Shown: positions 10,201 to 18,910, numbered from the stretch's first letter. The stretch is DNA of 34,626 nucleotides from Nemertoderma westbladi (GCA_032718475.1 JAUCBJ010005323.1:1-34626), one strand, 5' to 3'. Notes: generated by a model from the sequence alone, not told the origin. Program-made: numbers and translations.

Positions 10201-10388
10201 TGAGTGAAAAACCCATCTCTAGGATAAAGGTAACACCAGTGTGTTATACAGACGACGGCGAAAGCCAAACCTCTCAAGAGGAGAACAGCGGGAAAGACAC
10301 TGAAAGATCTTACTATGTCAACAAAACACCGAAAGACGTAAGTAAATCTAAGTCTCGAACCAGTGACAGGAGAGAACAGGTAACATAA
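7287..10388 (+). CDS. Gag protein of element A (BEL/Pao-like, DUF1759-type)
   Basis: A 1,033-residue frame, the longest in the plus-strand element. The start is the first ATG (ATGGCTGAC) after a long stop-rich leader. Residues 100-290 are mainly helical and include DLYRMG. Residues 320-460 form a charged coiled coil with a poly-Ala run encoded by GCA/GCG repeats near 8470-8550. Residues 480-770 are Pro-rich linker. Residues 771-960 resemble the DUF1759 domain of BEL/Pao gag: IVKFNGDEMKWLPF, LRFLIECLEGPPK, RYGNRTNIARYLYAKL. The frame ends at TAA (10386), but the same frame reopens at once into zinc knuckles and protease, so this stop lies within a polyprotein. It should build the particle that packages element RNA. 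Almost 3.1 kb without a stop suggests either recent activity or relaxed decay. Element identity is confident; exact family is not. Confidence 0.85.
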   Translation: MADTKQTLSDSLLERTVCESDKSIEHRRPKSKSPPTVRKVIPPVVVSDPRLVKHCRSIIGTRVQVKRDQEAAVKQQQHPNRGLISQQPDSSSSSDTVELTPEIGAMMAEAVYTDPLLITRVLIAVEEHQIDWARSKRSTRDSYAGYTMEELRSIVEAQWNFPGPRLPFNLSEAAWEDLYRMGVVKDTRDPAVWKRSAAGYVQGFFNSLERLEEHLFQQCQGPQEQGELLYQVRERILRIRLILSAFEEASKRSQDTSLQVAVKTWFQRVSLEVQGTTQWKIQLTERATQGESTDAIFSQVESKVTSEKPQKKDAIDIYLSDYQRFIGDKELRRRLAGLHPNSEGAKFVLNSLDAEMLAAEKAKFDERILIARKQEEQLKKKQIEDRKAAIVAAAEVERKAAAAAAAAAATAEAERKAAAAEVERKAAEAVVEAELRASEETTQLELENLQEKQDYLNKQRTASQMQMISRSTPKRQGFTSSDEGDTTDHEGGGNISRSSRRRRTPHHQKLPNLPPAVRRQLASVDLGSTEPTDQIIRVERLPTIVDEPEIIRPVLEATPSVIETPVLPEPNSKFPLHSTKLPVPSRIAPESVPVLDAERDINDLSPVVPHLPATMLAAPASVVEWVDEERRGKDLLLGQLEEHRLRSSQQVLEMEGTVQQLKGTVREGRLELQEVQQSIALERDKLVNIQKGIPPPPVTMCQPVRSEVFHAQGVEPTRIYTASEVETPIVNPIKDNYKHVDNDIPYRPDHNPRNLYTDNSILNNTMAQESFTRQMARTEARQAVKVGAIVKFNGDEMKWLPFNEYYKDNIQNSVLSNGEKLRFLIECLEGPPKLMALKFIGHPDGLRQVWDTLNIRYGNRTNIARYLYAKLVAPRKFLSSGIIEFSDEIQEICRQLDWLEKSHEYQSSMVVGAVASTLPKGGVGMHWDKRVLYMMDQQQRDPTMADLMSFLNGEVRLQLLKQSREKTPENKVSEKPISRIKVTPVCYTDDGESQTSQEENSGKDTERSYYVNKTPKDVSKSKSRTSDRREQVT

Positions 10389-10922
10389 ACTCCTCCTACG
10401 TCTCCTAAGAGAATTCATGGAAGAAAGCCCGAGGAAAGAACAAGTGTGCACAACACAACACAGGTTAAAGTAAGTAACATCAAACCCAAATGTGCATTGT
10501 GCGACGAGCCCCATCGCTTAAGTGGATGTGATGAATTCTTGAAGAAATCCCTAAAGGATAGACGTGATGTCATGTGGGATAAGTGGTTGTGTTATAATTG
10601 TCTCAGACAAGGACACCAACGGCGAACCTGTTACTCTGATGCGAGGTGTGCTAAGTGCGGCGCGAAACATCATATCTTGCTGCACACAGAATTTGAAAGA
10701 ACCAGCACGAGTCAGGTAAGTGAGTCCGAACTACATGTCCAATTCAGTGATGTGAACGACACTGACCACAGCTCTGAGATGGAAGGATTTTACATGAACG
10801 AATTCTCCGACGAAAACGAATCCTGTTATATGATAAACACCGCGGTGTATCGAGCGCTTATGTATGAGACTGAAACCGATAATGAAGTCCAATCGACTAT
10901 TCCGGACCGACAACCATCTTGA
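10389..10922 (+). pseudogene. Nucleocapsid part: three zinc knuckles, in frame with gag
   Basis: In the same frame as gag, directly after its TAA. Three cysteine clusters lie at 10491-10685: CALCDEPHRLSGC (CX2CX3HX4C), CYNCLRQGHQRRTC (CX2CX4HX4C) and CAKCGAKHHILLH (CX2CX3HX4H). Two CCHC knuckles and a CCHH form, with a KWLCYNCLRQGH core, are typical of the BEL/Pao gag-pro boundary. After them comes an acidic linker, ending at TGA (10920). Knuckles of this kind bind element RNA in the particle. The stops on either side show either decay or, less likely, recoding. It cannot be a separate gene by its own start: the first ATG (10446) is only an internal Met. Confidence 0.85.
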
Positions 10923-11378
10923 AAAGCGCCAACTTCCAACGTCGGAATTCGGGAATTCCCAGTAGTTCAGCTGAGAGTCCATGGGCCAGGTAAGAGTTTT
11001 ATAGTAAACGCCCTCCTGGACTCCGGCAGCACAGGAACATTCATCGACAAAGAACTAGCCGAAGACATCTTTGCTGGATAACCCAAGTTCCGAACTAAGT
11101 TGAACCTTTCAGGAATTATGCAGGTTTGGAAATCCACAGTAGCTACAGACTACTATGTAGGCGCGTTGTCCACTCCCCAGGATGAACATAGCATAAGGTC
11201 AGTAAAAATGGTGGCGATAAAGAACTTTGCTACCAGCCAAGTAGAACCTTACAACTGGGATGAAGACCATTTTACCCAGCAGCATGATATCCCTAGATTC
11301 AACACCGACTACCCAGGGGTACAGCTACTGATCGGCCAAAATGCGCATATTTATTTGATCAACTCAAACGATCCTTAA
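10923..11378 (+). pseudogene. Retropepsin-like aspartic protease (DUF1758/A17-like)
   Basis: Same frame as gag and the knuckles. The active-site motif LLDSGSTGTFI is at about 11013-11045 (DSG at 11019-11027). This is the BEL/Pao protease type that usually follows the zinc knuckles. After it comes an in-frame TAA (11079), then the rest of the domain, with LIGQNAHIYL near 11330-11357, comparable to the LIG segment that closes this protease family. The frame ends at 11378. In normal BEL elements the reverse transcriptase follows here; it does not in this one. The domain should cut the polyprotein, but with stops at 10920 and 11079 this copy cannot make it without readthrough. Confidence 0.8.
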
Positions 11379-11392
11379 ATAAACCGATGATC

Positions 11393-12600
11393 AGAGTTCC
11401 GGAATACTCGGTCAGACCTCCTCATTCCCTAGTGAGACCTCAAACTCTTGATCCTAATAGTATAACGGATCCTCCTGAACTGTACTCACTGTTCAAAGAT
11501 CTCGTGTTACCCAAACAATTAATCTAGATATTCGCCCATCATACCTAGCCGGATTGGGACGCGGACATCTAATATCGCTGTTCAACCCGTATAATCGTCC
11601 CGGTTTAACCCCGATACAACCCGTCACCGAAATCGAGGAGAGCGTTGTACGAAACGCGTTAGACGCTATTCGGCAGAAGATCGGAAAAGGAACTTACGAT
11701 TGTTTGGAGAAACGTAAATTGCAGCAGCAAGTCCAAGCAGTAAAGGAATTGGCCTTACCCCAGTTCGATCGAGAAATCCAGAACCTCGAGGAAGACATCG
11801 AACTTGGACGAACCTATTCTCTACAAGAGTTTTTAGACAAACGCTTCCAATGACAAGCGGAGGAAAATCAGCTCGAGGAGAAACACATCGAAATGGATGA
11901 GAGAGAAGAAGCAGCTTTAGCCCAACCAGAAGCTCAAATCCTTATGACTGATCTCTATTCCAAAACCATCATTCATCCCTCGATGGTTCCCCATTTCGGA
12001 GACAAACTCCTCGCCACGGTACAACCCCAACCGGTTGATATCAACCTAAGATCTCAAGATCTTATCGCTGACGCTCCTATGTTGCAACGTCTGCCAATCG
12101 AGGCTGCTCGTGTCGACGGTATACTCGTTGAACCTCCGGACAATCGAGCGGATCTTGTCCGTCGTATGGTACACGAGGTCAACATACGCGCTAGACCTTT
12201 ACCGAACTCGTTTTATGGGATCAAAGACCACCCTTATTATGTCAATCTAACTCAATATTATATGGTAAAACAGGAAGATCCTACATATAGTCTAAGGTTT
12301 CTACCACTAATAAATCCCCTCGATCTTGTCGAACTCGAACAACTGCAGAAACATCTGGATCAGTTAGTGAAAGTAAACTCATTCAGAAAACCCTACAATG
12401 TTTCCAGAATAGAGAAGGATATAATGCCTCCATATAATCTCGATGGATTTATTAAAACTTGATTAGTCCACTGGAATCTCGACATATTATTCGAGGAAGA
12501 GAGAATACAACGATATGGAGATGTAGAGACGTATACTACACAGTATCTGAAGTATAGGGATCTACCTAACGCTAGCGAATGCGCCACCTTGTGGCTTCCG
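11393..12600 (+). pseudogene. ORF-X, N-terminal part (unrecognised protein in the place of pol)
   Basis: Not recognised. Coding character runs on from the protease through a shift near 11350. One frame holds MIRVPEYSVRPP and on to 11524. The frame then changes to INLDIRPSYLAGLGRGH and stays open to about 12600, apart from TGA at 11851 and 12460. The chain has a Pro-rich opening, a charged coiled coil (DREIQNLEEDIELGR, LEEKHIEMDEREE, about 11760-11920) and then a globular-looking segment with HPYYVNLTQYYMVKQ and LINPLDLVELEQLQKH. I find none of the RT signatures (no YXDD box, no motif A), nor RNase H or integrase signatures. CGA-to-TGA decay at CpG could explain both TGA stops. Same strand and close spacing suggest it was the 3' part of the gag-pro polyprotein or a separately translated accessory protein. 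Confidence 0.6.
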
Positions 12601-12950
12601 GTGGGATGACCCTAGAAAACGCCACTAAAGAGTGGAACTAAACACTTAACGTTATCGAAATGTATGGAGTTGTCACTTACAATAACGAAGGTAGTGTTCC
12701 GGTTGGAGAATTGAGAACTACGCGCATGATACATATACGAGGACTAGCTGGTTCTACCCACGTGTTTACTCGAGCGTGTTCCGACGTGATTGATTATTCT
12801 TTTGAGACTCTCACTGAGATACAAAAGAAACTCCGACATGGACAATTCGAACTCGCGCAGCGCTACGTCACCGATACCAAGCGCAAACCAGCCATGGGTA
12901 TAGATAGATGGATCGATGTTACCCCAACCAGTGCTCGAAATGTTGTTTAA
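12598..12950 (+). pseudogene. ORF-X, middle part (shifted frame)
   Basis: After a frameshift near 12595 the coding trace continues in another frame: GMTLENATKEW, a TAA at 12639, then TLNVIEMYGVVTYNNEG and on to a stop at 12950. The segment contains GELRTTRMIHIRGLAG and a charged helix (EIQKKLRHGQFELAQRY). Alternating strands and helices suggest a folded alpha/beta domain; an exonuclease-like (RNase H-fold) domain crossed my mind but I cannot name the catalytic residues, so I do not claim it. Another shift near 12940 leads into the next part. Confidence 0.5.
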
Positions 12951-14619
12951 CGAAAGAATCCTTAAAATCGGCTCAGCTGTTTATGGAGACCTCCAAAAAG
13001 ACTTAAGGAACATGGAGAATATCCCATATCCTTTCGTAGACACCCAGCTGATTGCTCCCTAGGCAGAAGGCCGAGGTTTCTTCCGAACTATGTATGCCAA
13101 TACACCCAGCGGCATTAATAAAGTACAACGAACCTCCATCGGACATGTTGCCTTCCAAGAATACGGATGGAATTTCAAAGTCGGAAACCCTATCAACTAT
13201 CAACAAGTATATGGAGATCATTATTCTCGATTATACTTCGACGGACCATTGACCGCACCTGGCGTCGTTTATAGCTTTATGAGTGTTCCACTTCGTCCCT
13301 CATTAGCTATATACACTATCTTCGAGAACGCCGCACTTGCCAGTTGGCTAGCCGATGTGTGCAGTCCTACTATACACGCCCATCCCTTGATACTTGGAAC
13401 CAAACTCGCCAAGCTAGATGAACACAATAAATTAATCCGCTTGGAATGCTTTAGGCGCTTTCTGACTCCGTTCCGTAACGTTGATAGTCAGTTCAAGGAC
13501 CGCGCTCTGACCAAGCTCAGCCTAAGAGACTCAGCTGCTGAGAAGTTAGACAGCGCTGGATTCGCCATTTTCAAGGACGTTTGTATACAGAACTTACATT
13601 CATCTGTTATACAAAGACCCCGAATCCTCACGGGTTATTCTATCGTGGAAGTTCAGACAGTGGGTTCGCTTGAGGAGACAGCTACACCTACCTCAGCTAT
13701 GCAATTGGAAGACGAACCAATTTGCTTAGAATCCGAGGAGATTCAGCCCACAGCGCCCCGGAGCAGTGACAATGACTACGTCCTGGAATGGTATCAAGGT
13801 CCACAATATCTCACTGCGTATGATTATCGGCATGCCAATTATGTTTCTAGGAAACGTTGCCGATTATGCGCGTCTCGAGACCATTTCACCCCAGTGGACT
13901 CCAACGTACCCTGTTCCTACTTCCATGAACAACCTACAATGGAGATCTATTGTGCATATTGTAGACTCAATAACTTGCACATTTTCGCAGTCTGCCCCCA
14001 ATTTATGACTCAATGCCACCATTGTCAGTTTAAAGGACATGCAAGTTTTGATTGCCCTTTCAACCGAGATCTGGAAAGCGTAGATGAAATGATTACCCTA
14101 CGCTACATTCGAGCCTGGGAAGCGAACGCGGATCTACACTGTGAGTCACGTCATCGATATTACCCTGGACGTGCCTATGAAGGAGTTTATGCATTTCACC
14201 TGTATCTATTCGCGTCCGTTGAACAAAAATCTCGCACACCGAGTTGCGAACTAATGAAGCGTGTTGGCGAGAATATTTCGACCAAATTTGTTCGTAAATA
14301 TCTCAGGAACATTAATCCCAATGATCTTAATTCCTATAACTTGATCAACTTCATCCGTCAAGATCCGGAATATGGTGACTTGTTCATCAACTCGCATCCA
14401 GAACTACAGGAAGTTCATAGACGACCCTGTGAATATAGAGCCCGAGAACGCGAGTTAGAAAGAACCATCAAGCAGAGAAAATTTCTCACTACTCACGGTC
14501 CACCTACCGCTCTCGTGCAGACGGCTCGTCAGGGACCAGTAAGAGCTGCTGTCTTGAAACGCGCTCTGAAGGTTGATCGACCTCGCTCCACTGAGGTTGA
14601 TATCGATCACTACTACTAG
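12951..14619 (+). pseudogene. ORF-X, C-terminal part with three CCHC-like clusters (cut by LINE)
   Basis: The trace resumes at MLFNERILKIG (about 12942), has a TAG at 13060, then an open frame of 509 residues from 13090. Residues 1-200 are globular, with GVVYSFMSVPLRP and FENAALASWLADVC. At 13858-14055 there are three cysteine clusters: C257-X2-C260-X4-H265-X9-C275, C288-X2-C291-X5-H297-X4-C302 and C309-X2-C312-X4-H317-X4-C322. The last, CHHCQFKGHASFDC, is a classical zinc knuckle. An Arg-rich helical tail (EYRARERELERTIK) follows. The real protein does not end at 14619: the LINE inserted after about 14609, and the last codons before the stop are LINE-end sequence. The original C-terminus is at 18663-18845. 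It is probably nucleic-acid binding; no family was recognised. Confidence 0.6.
14311..14609 (+). repeat. Target-site duplication of the intact LINE, left copy (about 299 bp)
   Basis: Matches 18369-18667 with only about three differences, one giving Cys versus Tyr in an otherwise identical RPxEYRARERE segment. It starts at ATTAATCCCAATG, and homology ends around GATATCRATCA. Both copies are ORF-X coding sequence and flank the LINE exactly, so the natural reading is an unusually long target-site duplication. Confidence 0.88.
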
Positions 14620-17600
14620 GATCGGCATGCTGCATTGCAGCTGCATTTTTAAGAATGCTGTGCCGGCTTGTCAACAAAATTGCACCGCCACAACTCCCTA
14701 TCACCCATGACATTTGCTAGATCATCCGCATCTTTAAGGCCAGTGTCCTTTAAGATGCGTCTCAAGAAAGTCATGGGCTGTCCACCATGCTTATTCACTC
14801 CATGAGGCTGCCAAAGTACAAGATTATGCACTGGCTGGTCCTCACGGCGAAAGCAATGTCCTGCAAAGCGGAGGCGATTTTGTTCTAGTGTCAAGCTTGG
14901 GGGAACCAATGAGACACCTCCAATGTTATATAGTGTCTGGTTGGAGATGTGTGCATTGTACTTGACATAATGAACCCGGCGTAGCATTCTTGTGAATGTG
15001 CCATCCAGAGATTTGGTGCCCTCAGCAGTTAGAGCCCAGCATGGACTCCCGTAGAGGAGTACTGGAACTACTGCTGCTCTAAATAATCGGACCTTAAGTT
15101 TTCGATTAATTCTCGGTGACTTCCAAATCCTGGAAAGCCTATTCAAGGCTGCCCATGCCTTTCCCTTACGTATTCGAAGGTCCTCACCTGACTTCCGGAT
15201 CCATGATCCCAGGTAACAGAAGTCGTCCACATGCTCAAGCATACCATCCTTTGAGCTTATGCTCATCCGATCAGAGACTTGCTGAGGACTTTCAAAGTTA
15301 ACTGTCAGAATTTTGGTCTTTCTGGAGTTAATAAAAAGACCAACACTAGAAGCAGCATGTTCTAATGAGCTGAGGAGCCGTTGGGCTCCCTCTAATGATT
15401 CTGAGAGTACTCCTAAGTCATCAGCAAAGTCTAGATCAGTTAGGTACTTGGCAGGATTTCCTCGACTTCTGGAGCCAGTAGGTGGAGTTATCATCACCCC
15501 ATCATCATTATAATGATCTAAGGATATGCATAGAACATAGTCAACCACAATAATGAACAAGAATGGTGCAAGTGTGTCTCCTTGGAGGACGCCCCATAAC
15601 ACTTCAAATGGTTCTGTGTCACCGCCAACAGTAGACACAAATGTTGTCGAACCATCGTATACTGATCTGATTGCTGCAATAATTTCATCAGGAATCCCAT
15701 ATAATGAAAGTATGCTGAACATACGTGAGCGAGAGACTGAATCAAAGGCCTTGAAGAAGTCAACAAAGATAACAGCCAGATGCCTGTCTTTCTTTTTTGA
15801 TAACTCTTCAATTATCCTTCTAAGTGCCAAAATGGGCTCCATGGTCCCACGACCTTTACGGAACCCATTCTGATTTCCACGGAGCAGTCTCTCAATGGGA
15901 TCCCTGATGCGATTTAATAGAATCCTATTGTATAGCTTTGCAGCAATCGAGATCAATGAGATTCCCCGAAAAGAACCATAGAGTGTTAGGTTGCCCTTCT
16001 TGGGAACTGGCACCAACTTATTTGTTTTCATTTCTTGTGGGACTCTTGTTGTTCGGTACATGTCTACTATGATGGGATAGATGAGCTTTAAACACTCAGG
16101 TATTTTAAAGACCTCAGGGGGAACACCATCTACTCCACTGGCACGATTGGTCTTAATGCTCTTTGCAGCAGCCTTCACTTCTGCAAAGGAGATATCGCCA
16201 ATGGGAATATCTGGGAGTACAGACTCAGACACTTTTACTTCTATAAAGTTATCAGGCAATACCCTGTCATTATTGAGGAGCTTTTCAAAGTGGGCTTTCC
16301 AACCATTGAGGCGATCGGCTGGTGATTCAGCCTTAACCTTGGTGGTTGGTTGGCTTTTCCGCCCAGTAAGCAGATTGATCGATTTCCATGCCTGTGATGA
16401 TTGCCTGCTGTCGTCAGCATCATTGATGGCATCAACCTGTTGGTTTATTAGCTCCTGTAGATTAGCAGAGTACTGCCTGTTCAGGGACCTAGATGCAGCC
16501 TTAACTGCATTCTTGGCCGCTGTAGTCTGTTTGAGTCGGGACCCTTTCTGCGCCTTATGAAGGTCATTTCGGCACTTCTGAATTTTGTTGTCAGTCCAGG
16601 GGGCCCTTTTCCTGTTTCGAGGGTATACAGGAACTGTTTCTGCAGCTGCTAACTTAACTGCTTCTGTAAAGGCAGTATAGCCCTCACAGTGATCTGCCGC
16701 CTCAGAGGCAAGAGCATCATACCTGTTGCTTTGCTGTAGTGTGAAGCTGGATCTCACACTTGGCTGTTGCAACAGAGAGGACCAGTCATGCCGCGGCAAG
16801 GCAGATTTCGCTGTTCTGCTAGCACGCAGACTAAGTCTTACCTTGGCCACAATAAGGCGGTGATCACTGGAGAAGGGTCGAAGTGTAAATGCATTACAGT
16901 CTTGTATAGAGCTCCTGTATTTCCTACGAAACAGAATATGGTCTATCTGGGACTTGTGACCACTGGGTCCACTATGAGTCCATAGCTTTCCAGTTCGCTT
17001 CTTGAACTGGGTTCCAGCCGAAAACAATCCATTTCCAGAGATAAAATCCTGAAGATGGACAGAATTTCGGTTAACACTATTGCTATAGACCCAGGGCGAT
17101 GTAGGTGATTGATGCAGACTTGCATTAAAGTCTCCCAGGAATGTTAAGAATGCATGCTGATCCACTCCATCAGTAGCTGCTTGTAGATTGTGGTAGAAAT
17201 TTTCCACCTCCTCTACAGGGGCAACACTAGTTGGAGAGTAGCACACAATCGGAACCACCTTAGGAAACTTCTTAGCCAGTCTTCCAGAACATGAGAAGTG
17301 GCAACGGATGATGCGGTTAGAGATTTGGTCTATTTTGTCCAATGCTGCATGTGCAGTAGGATTCATCAATAGACCAATTCCACCATTGCCACTATCATCT
17401 GCTGACGCGATGGCGAGTCGCCAACCGCCCCCCATATCCTTAATCAGAACCTCATCAGTCTGTCCAGTCTGCATTCGGTGCTCTTGAACACCCACTGCGC
17501 TAAGAGAAAGTTTATCTGCCAAGGCAGTCAGCTCACCTTGTCGCATTGGGGACCCGAGTGTTAGGGTGTTTACTGAGGCTAGTCTTGTGACTTGCCTCAG

Positions 17601-18368
17601 ATTCACCAATGGCTTTGTTGGTCGGGGTGGAACATGAGAGTAGCCTCCAACTCCAGAATCCCTCTCCCCATCACAATCTGGCCTTCCTGGTGACCCAGGG
17701 TTTTGGCCAGAAAGGTCATCAGGAAAGGGACTCAAAGAATTGTTGGCTGCTCTCTCTCCAGTAGGGGGTGAGACAGGCAGCCGGTCAGGAGTTAACTGAC
17801 GCCTGTGAGGCCGATTGTGTCCGGTAATTCCACTGGCCTCTAGTGGCCGGACCTCCGCATTGCTAATGTAATCCATAGTGGGGGTTGGGGGGTGCTTTTT
17901 TGCCGAGTCAGCTCTCGGGGCAAATACCACACCCTGGTTTGCCATTCCACAGGGTGGGTGTCGCAATGGAGTCAGATATGAGGCCCATCACCCATATCTA
18001 CTCTGGCGCACATGACCCACCATTGGCTGTTGCAGCTCATCTGCTGGGTCATGCCCTGTACCCTTGCTGCCAGGTGCAGGTCGCAGTGAAGTGCTCTCAG
18101 AGTGGACATGAGAACACTCTACTCCTGACCAGCCATTGGTAGATCACCATCTGCCTGGTCAGGCCATATACCCCTGCAGCCAAGTATATGGGTCCTTAAT
18201 CCAGGACCAAGGGCGTCCTTATCCCAGAACGAAGGGGGTCCTAGTTACAGGACCAGATTTGCCCTAGTAAGAGGGTCTATGCAGCTACAGGTGGCACCTC
18301 CTTTATGCTGCATGGAGGTGGCAAGTTTTCTTGATCAATGACCTAGAATACTTGACCTGACATTAATA
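14610..18368 (-). mobile_element. Full-length RTE-like LINE inserted into ORF-X
   Basis: Minus-strand non-LTR retrotransposon of about 3.76 kb. The 5' untranslated part is 17967-18368, the ORF 14649-17966, and the short 3' end contains ATGCCGATCCTAGTAGTAG with no poly-A. The same 3' end is found in the fossils ending at 2141 and 32032, which fixes the element boundary. It is bounded by the 299-bp direct repeat. A single ORF with an APE-type endonuclease and RT, with a short simple-repeat tail, fits the RTE group; the exact clade is not certain. Intact coding capacity and near-identical flanking duplications suggest a recent insertion. Confidence 0.88.
14649..17966 (-). CDS. Endonuclease-reverse transcriptase of RTE-like LINE
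   Basis: A 1,105-residue uninterrupted protein that carries out target-primed reverse transcription: it nicks genomic DNA and copies its own RNA there. Residues 1-125 are a Pro-rich, low-similarity N-terminus, so the true start could be a later Met such as residue 31 (MDYISNAEVR). The APE-type endonuclease spans residues 125-380, with QEHR (161-164), FLGDFNASL (277-284), SQIDHILF (339-346) and SSDHRLIVAKV (366-376). A basic linker follows. The RT spans about 600-890: NRASGVDGVPPEV, NGFRKGRGTMEPI (700-712), motif A FVDFFKAFDSV (734-744), GVLQGDTLAPFLF (792-804) and catalytic DFADDLGV (846-853). The C-terminal domain has RKLKVRLFRAAVVPVLLYGS, common in RTE/CR1-like elements, and ends QHS. All key motifs look intact. 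FADD replaces the more usual YADD, a known variation. Confidence 0.92.
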   Translation of the reverse strand: MRHPPCGMANQGVVFAPRADSAKKHPPTPTMDYISNAEVRPLEASGITGHNRPHRRQLTPDRLPVSPPTGERAANNSLSPFPDDLSGQNPGSPGRPDCDGERDSGVGGYSHVPPRPTKPLVNLRQVTRLASVNTLTLGSPMRQGELTALADKLSLSAVGVQEHRMQTGQTDEVLIKDMGGGWRLAIASADDSGNGGIGLLMNPTAHAALDKIDQISNRIIRCHFSCSGRLAKKFPKVVPIVCYSPTSVAPVEEVENFYHNLQAATDGVDQHAFLTFLGDFNASLHQSPTSPWVYSNSVNRNSVHLQDFISGNGLFSAGTQFKKRTGKLWTHSGPSGHKSQIDHILFRRKYRSSIQDCNAFTLRPFSSDHRLIVAKVRLSLRASRTAKSALPRHDWSSLLQQPSVRSSFTLQQSNRYDALASEAADHCEGYTAFTEAVKLAAAETVPVYPRNRKRAPWTDNKIQKCRNDLHKAQKGSRLKQTTAAKNAVKAASRSLNRQYSANLQELINQQVDAINDADDSRQSSQAWKSINLLTGRKSQPTTKVKAESPADRLNGWKAHFEKLLNNDRVLPDNFIEVKVSESVLPDIPIGDISFAEVKAAAKSIKTNRASGVDGVPPEVFKIPECLKLIYPIIVDMYRTTRVPQEMKTNKLVPVPKKGNLTLYGSFRGISLISIAAKLYNRILLNRIRDPIERLLRGNQNGFRKGRGTMEPILALRRIIEELSKKKDRHLAVIFVDFFKAFDSVSRSRMFSILSLYGIPDEIIAAIRSVYDGSTTFVSTVGGDTEPFEVLWGVLQGDTLAPFLFIIVVDYVLCISLDHYNDDGVMITPPTGSRSRGNPAKYLTDLDFADDLGVLSESLEGAQRLLSSLEHAASSVGLFINSRKTKILTVNFESPQQVSDRMSISSKDGMLEHVDDFCYLGSWIRKSGEDLRIRKGKAWAALNRLSRIWKSPRINRKLKVRLFRAAVVPVLLYGSPCWALTAEGTKSLDGTFTRMLRRVHYVKYNAHISNQTLYNIGGVSLVPPSLTLEQNRLRFAGHCFRREDQPVHNLVLWQPHGVNKHGGQPMTFLRRILKDTGLKDADDLANVMGDRELWRCNFVDKPAQHS

Positions 18369-18667
18369 ATTAATCCCAATGATCTTAATTCCTATAACTT
18401 GATCAACTTCATCCGTCAAGATCCGGAATATGGTGACTTGTTCATCAACTCGCATCCAGAACTACAGGAAGTTCATAGACGACCCTATGAATATAGAGCC
18501 CGAGAACGCGAGTTAGAAAGAACCATCAAGCCGAGAAAATTTCTCACTACTCACGGTCCACCTACCGCTCTCGTGCAGACGGCTCGTCAGGGACCAGTAA
18601 GAGCTGCTGTCTTGAAACGCGCTCTGAAGGTTGATCGACCTCGCTCCACTGAGGTTGATATCAATCA
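18369..18667 (+). repeat. Target-site duplication of the intact LINE, right copy
   Basis: Second copy of 14311-14609. After it ORF-X continues without further interruption to its natural stop, showing that this side carries the original 3' part of the host element. Confidence 0.88.
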
Positions 18668-18845
18668 ACCGGGTACCTCAACCGGCGGATACACCGACCG
18701 TAACCCTAAACCTTCTGATGCAATTGTATTGCACCCTTCACCCAGGAGTTATAGCCCTCCTAGTAAAGTGGCTCGCCCCAAAGAGAAAAGGACTCTTGCT
18801 AGCCTCAAAAAACTGCGTAAACGCCGTTCGCGTAAGAAGGACTAA
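18663..18845 (+). pseudogene. ORF-X, original C-terminus (downstream of the LINE)
   Basis: The frame that opens in the duplicated segment (first Met at 18399) runs on past the duplication to TAA at 18843. It adds a Pro/Ser/Thr-rich stretch (TSTGGYTDRNPKPSD, RSYSPPSKVARPK) and a very basic end, LKKLRKRRSRKKD. That tail resembles a nuclear localisation or nucleic-acid-binding tail (inference from composition). It is only about 80 bp upstream of the candidate 3' LTR, as expected for the last coding region of an LTR element. Confidence 0.65.
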
Positions 18846-18910
18846 CTGCTTAGAGTATTTTTATATTTTAGAAACTGTGATTTTTTATATTTTATAGAAT
18901 TAAATCCCAT

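Noticed and set aside
12660-13300. ORF-X as an exonuclease or Maelstrom-like domain
   Set aside because: Segments such as GELRTTRMIHIRGL gave a vague resemblance, but no catalytic residue set could be lined up, so no function is assigned.
15313-16560. Plus-strand frames across the LINE, including one of 159 residues
   Set aside because: They lie opposite the intact 1,105-residue endonuclease-RT and have no recognisable domains.
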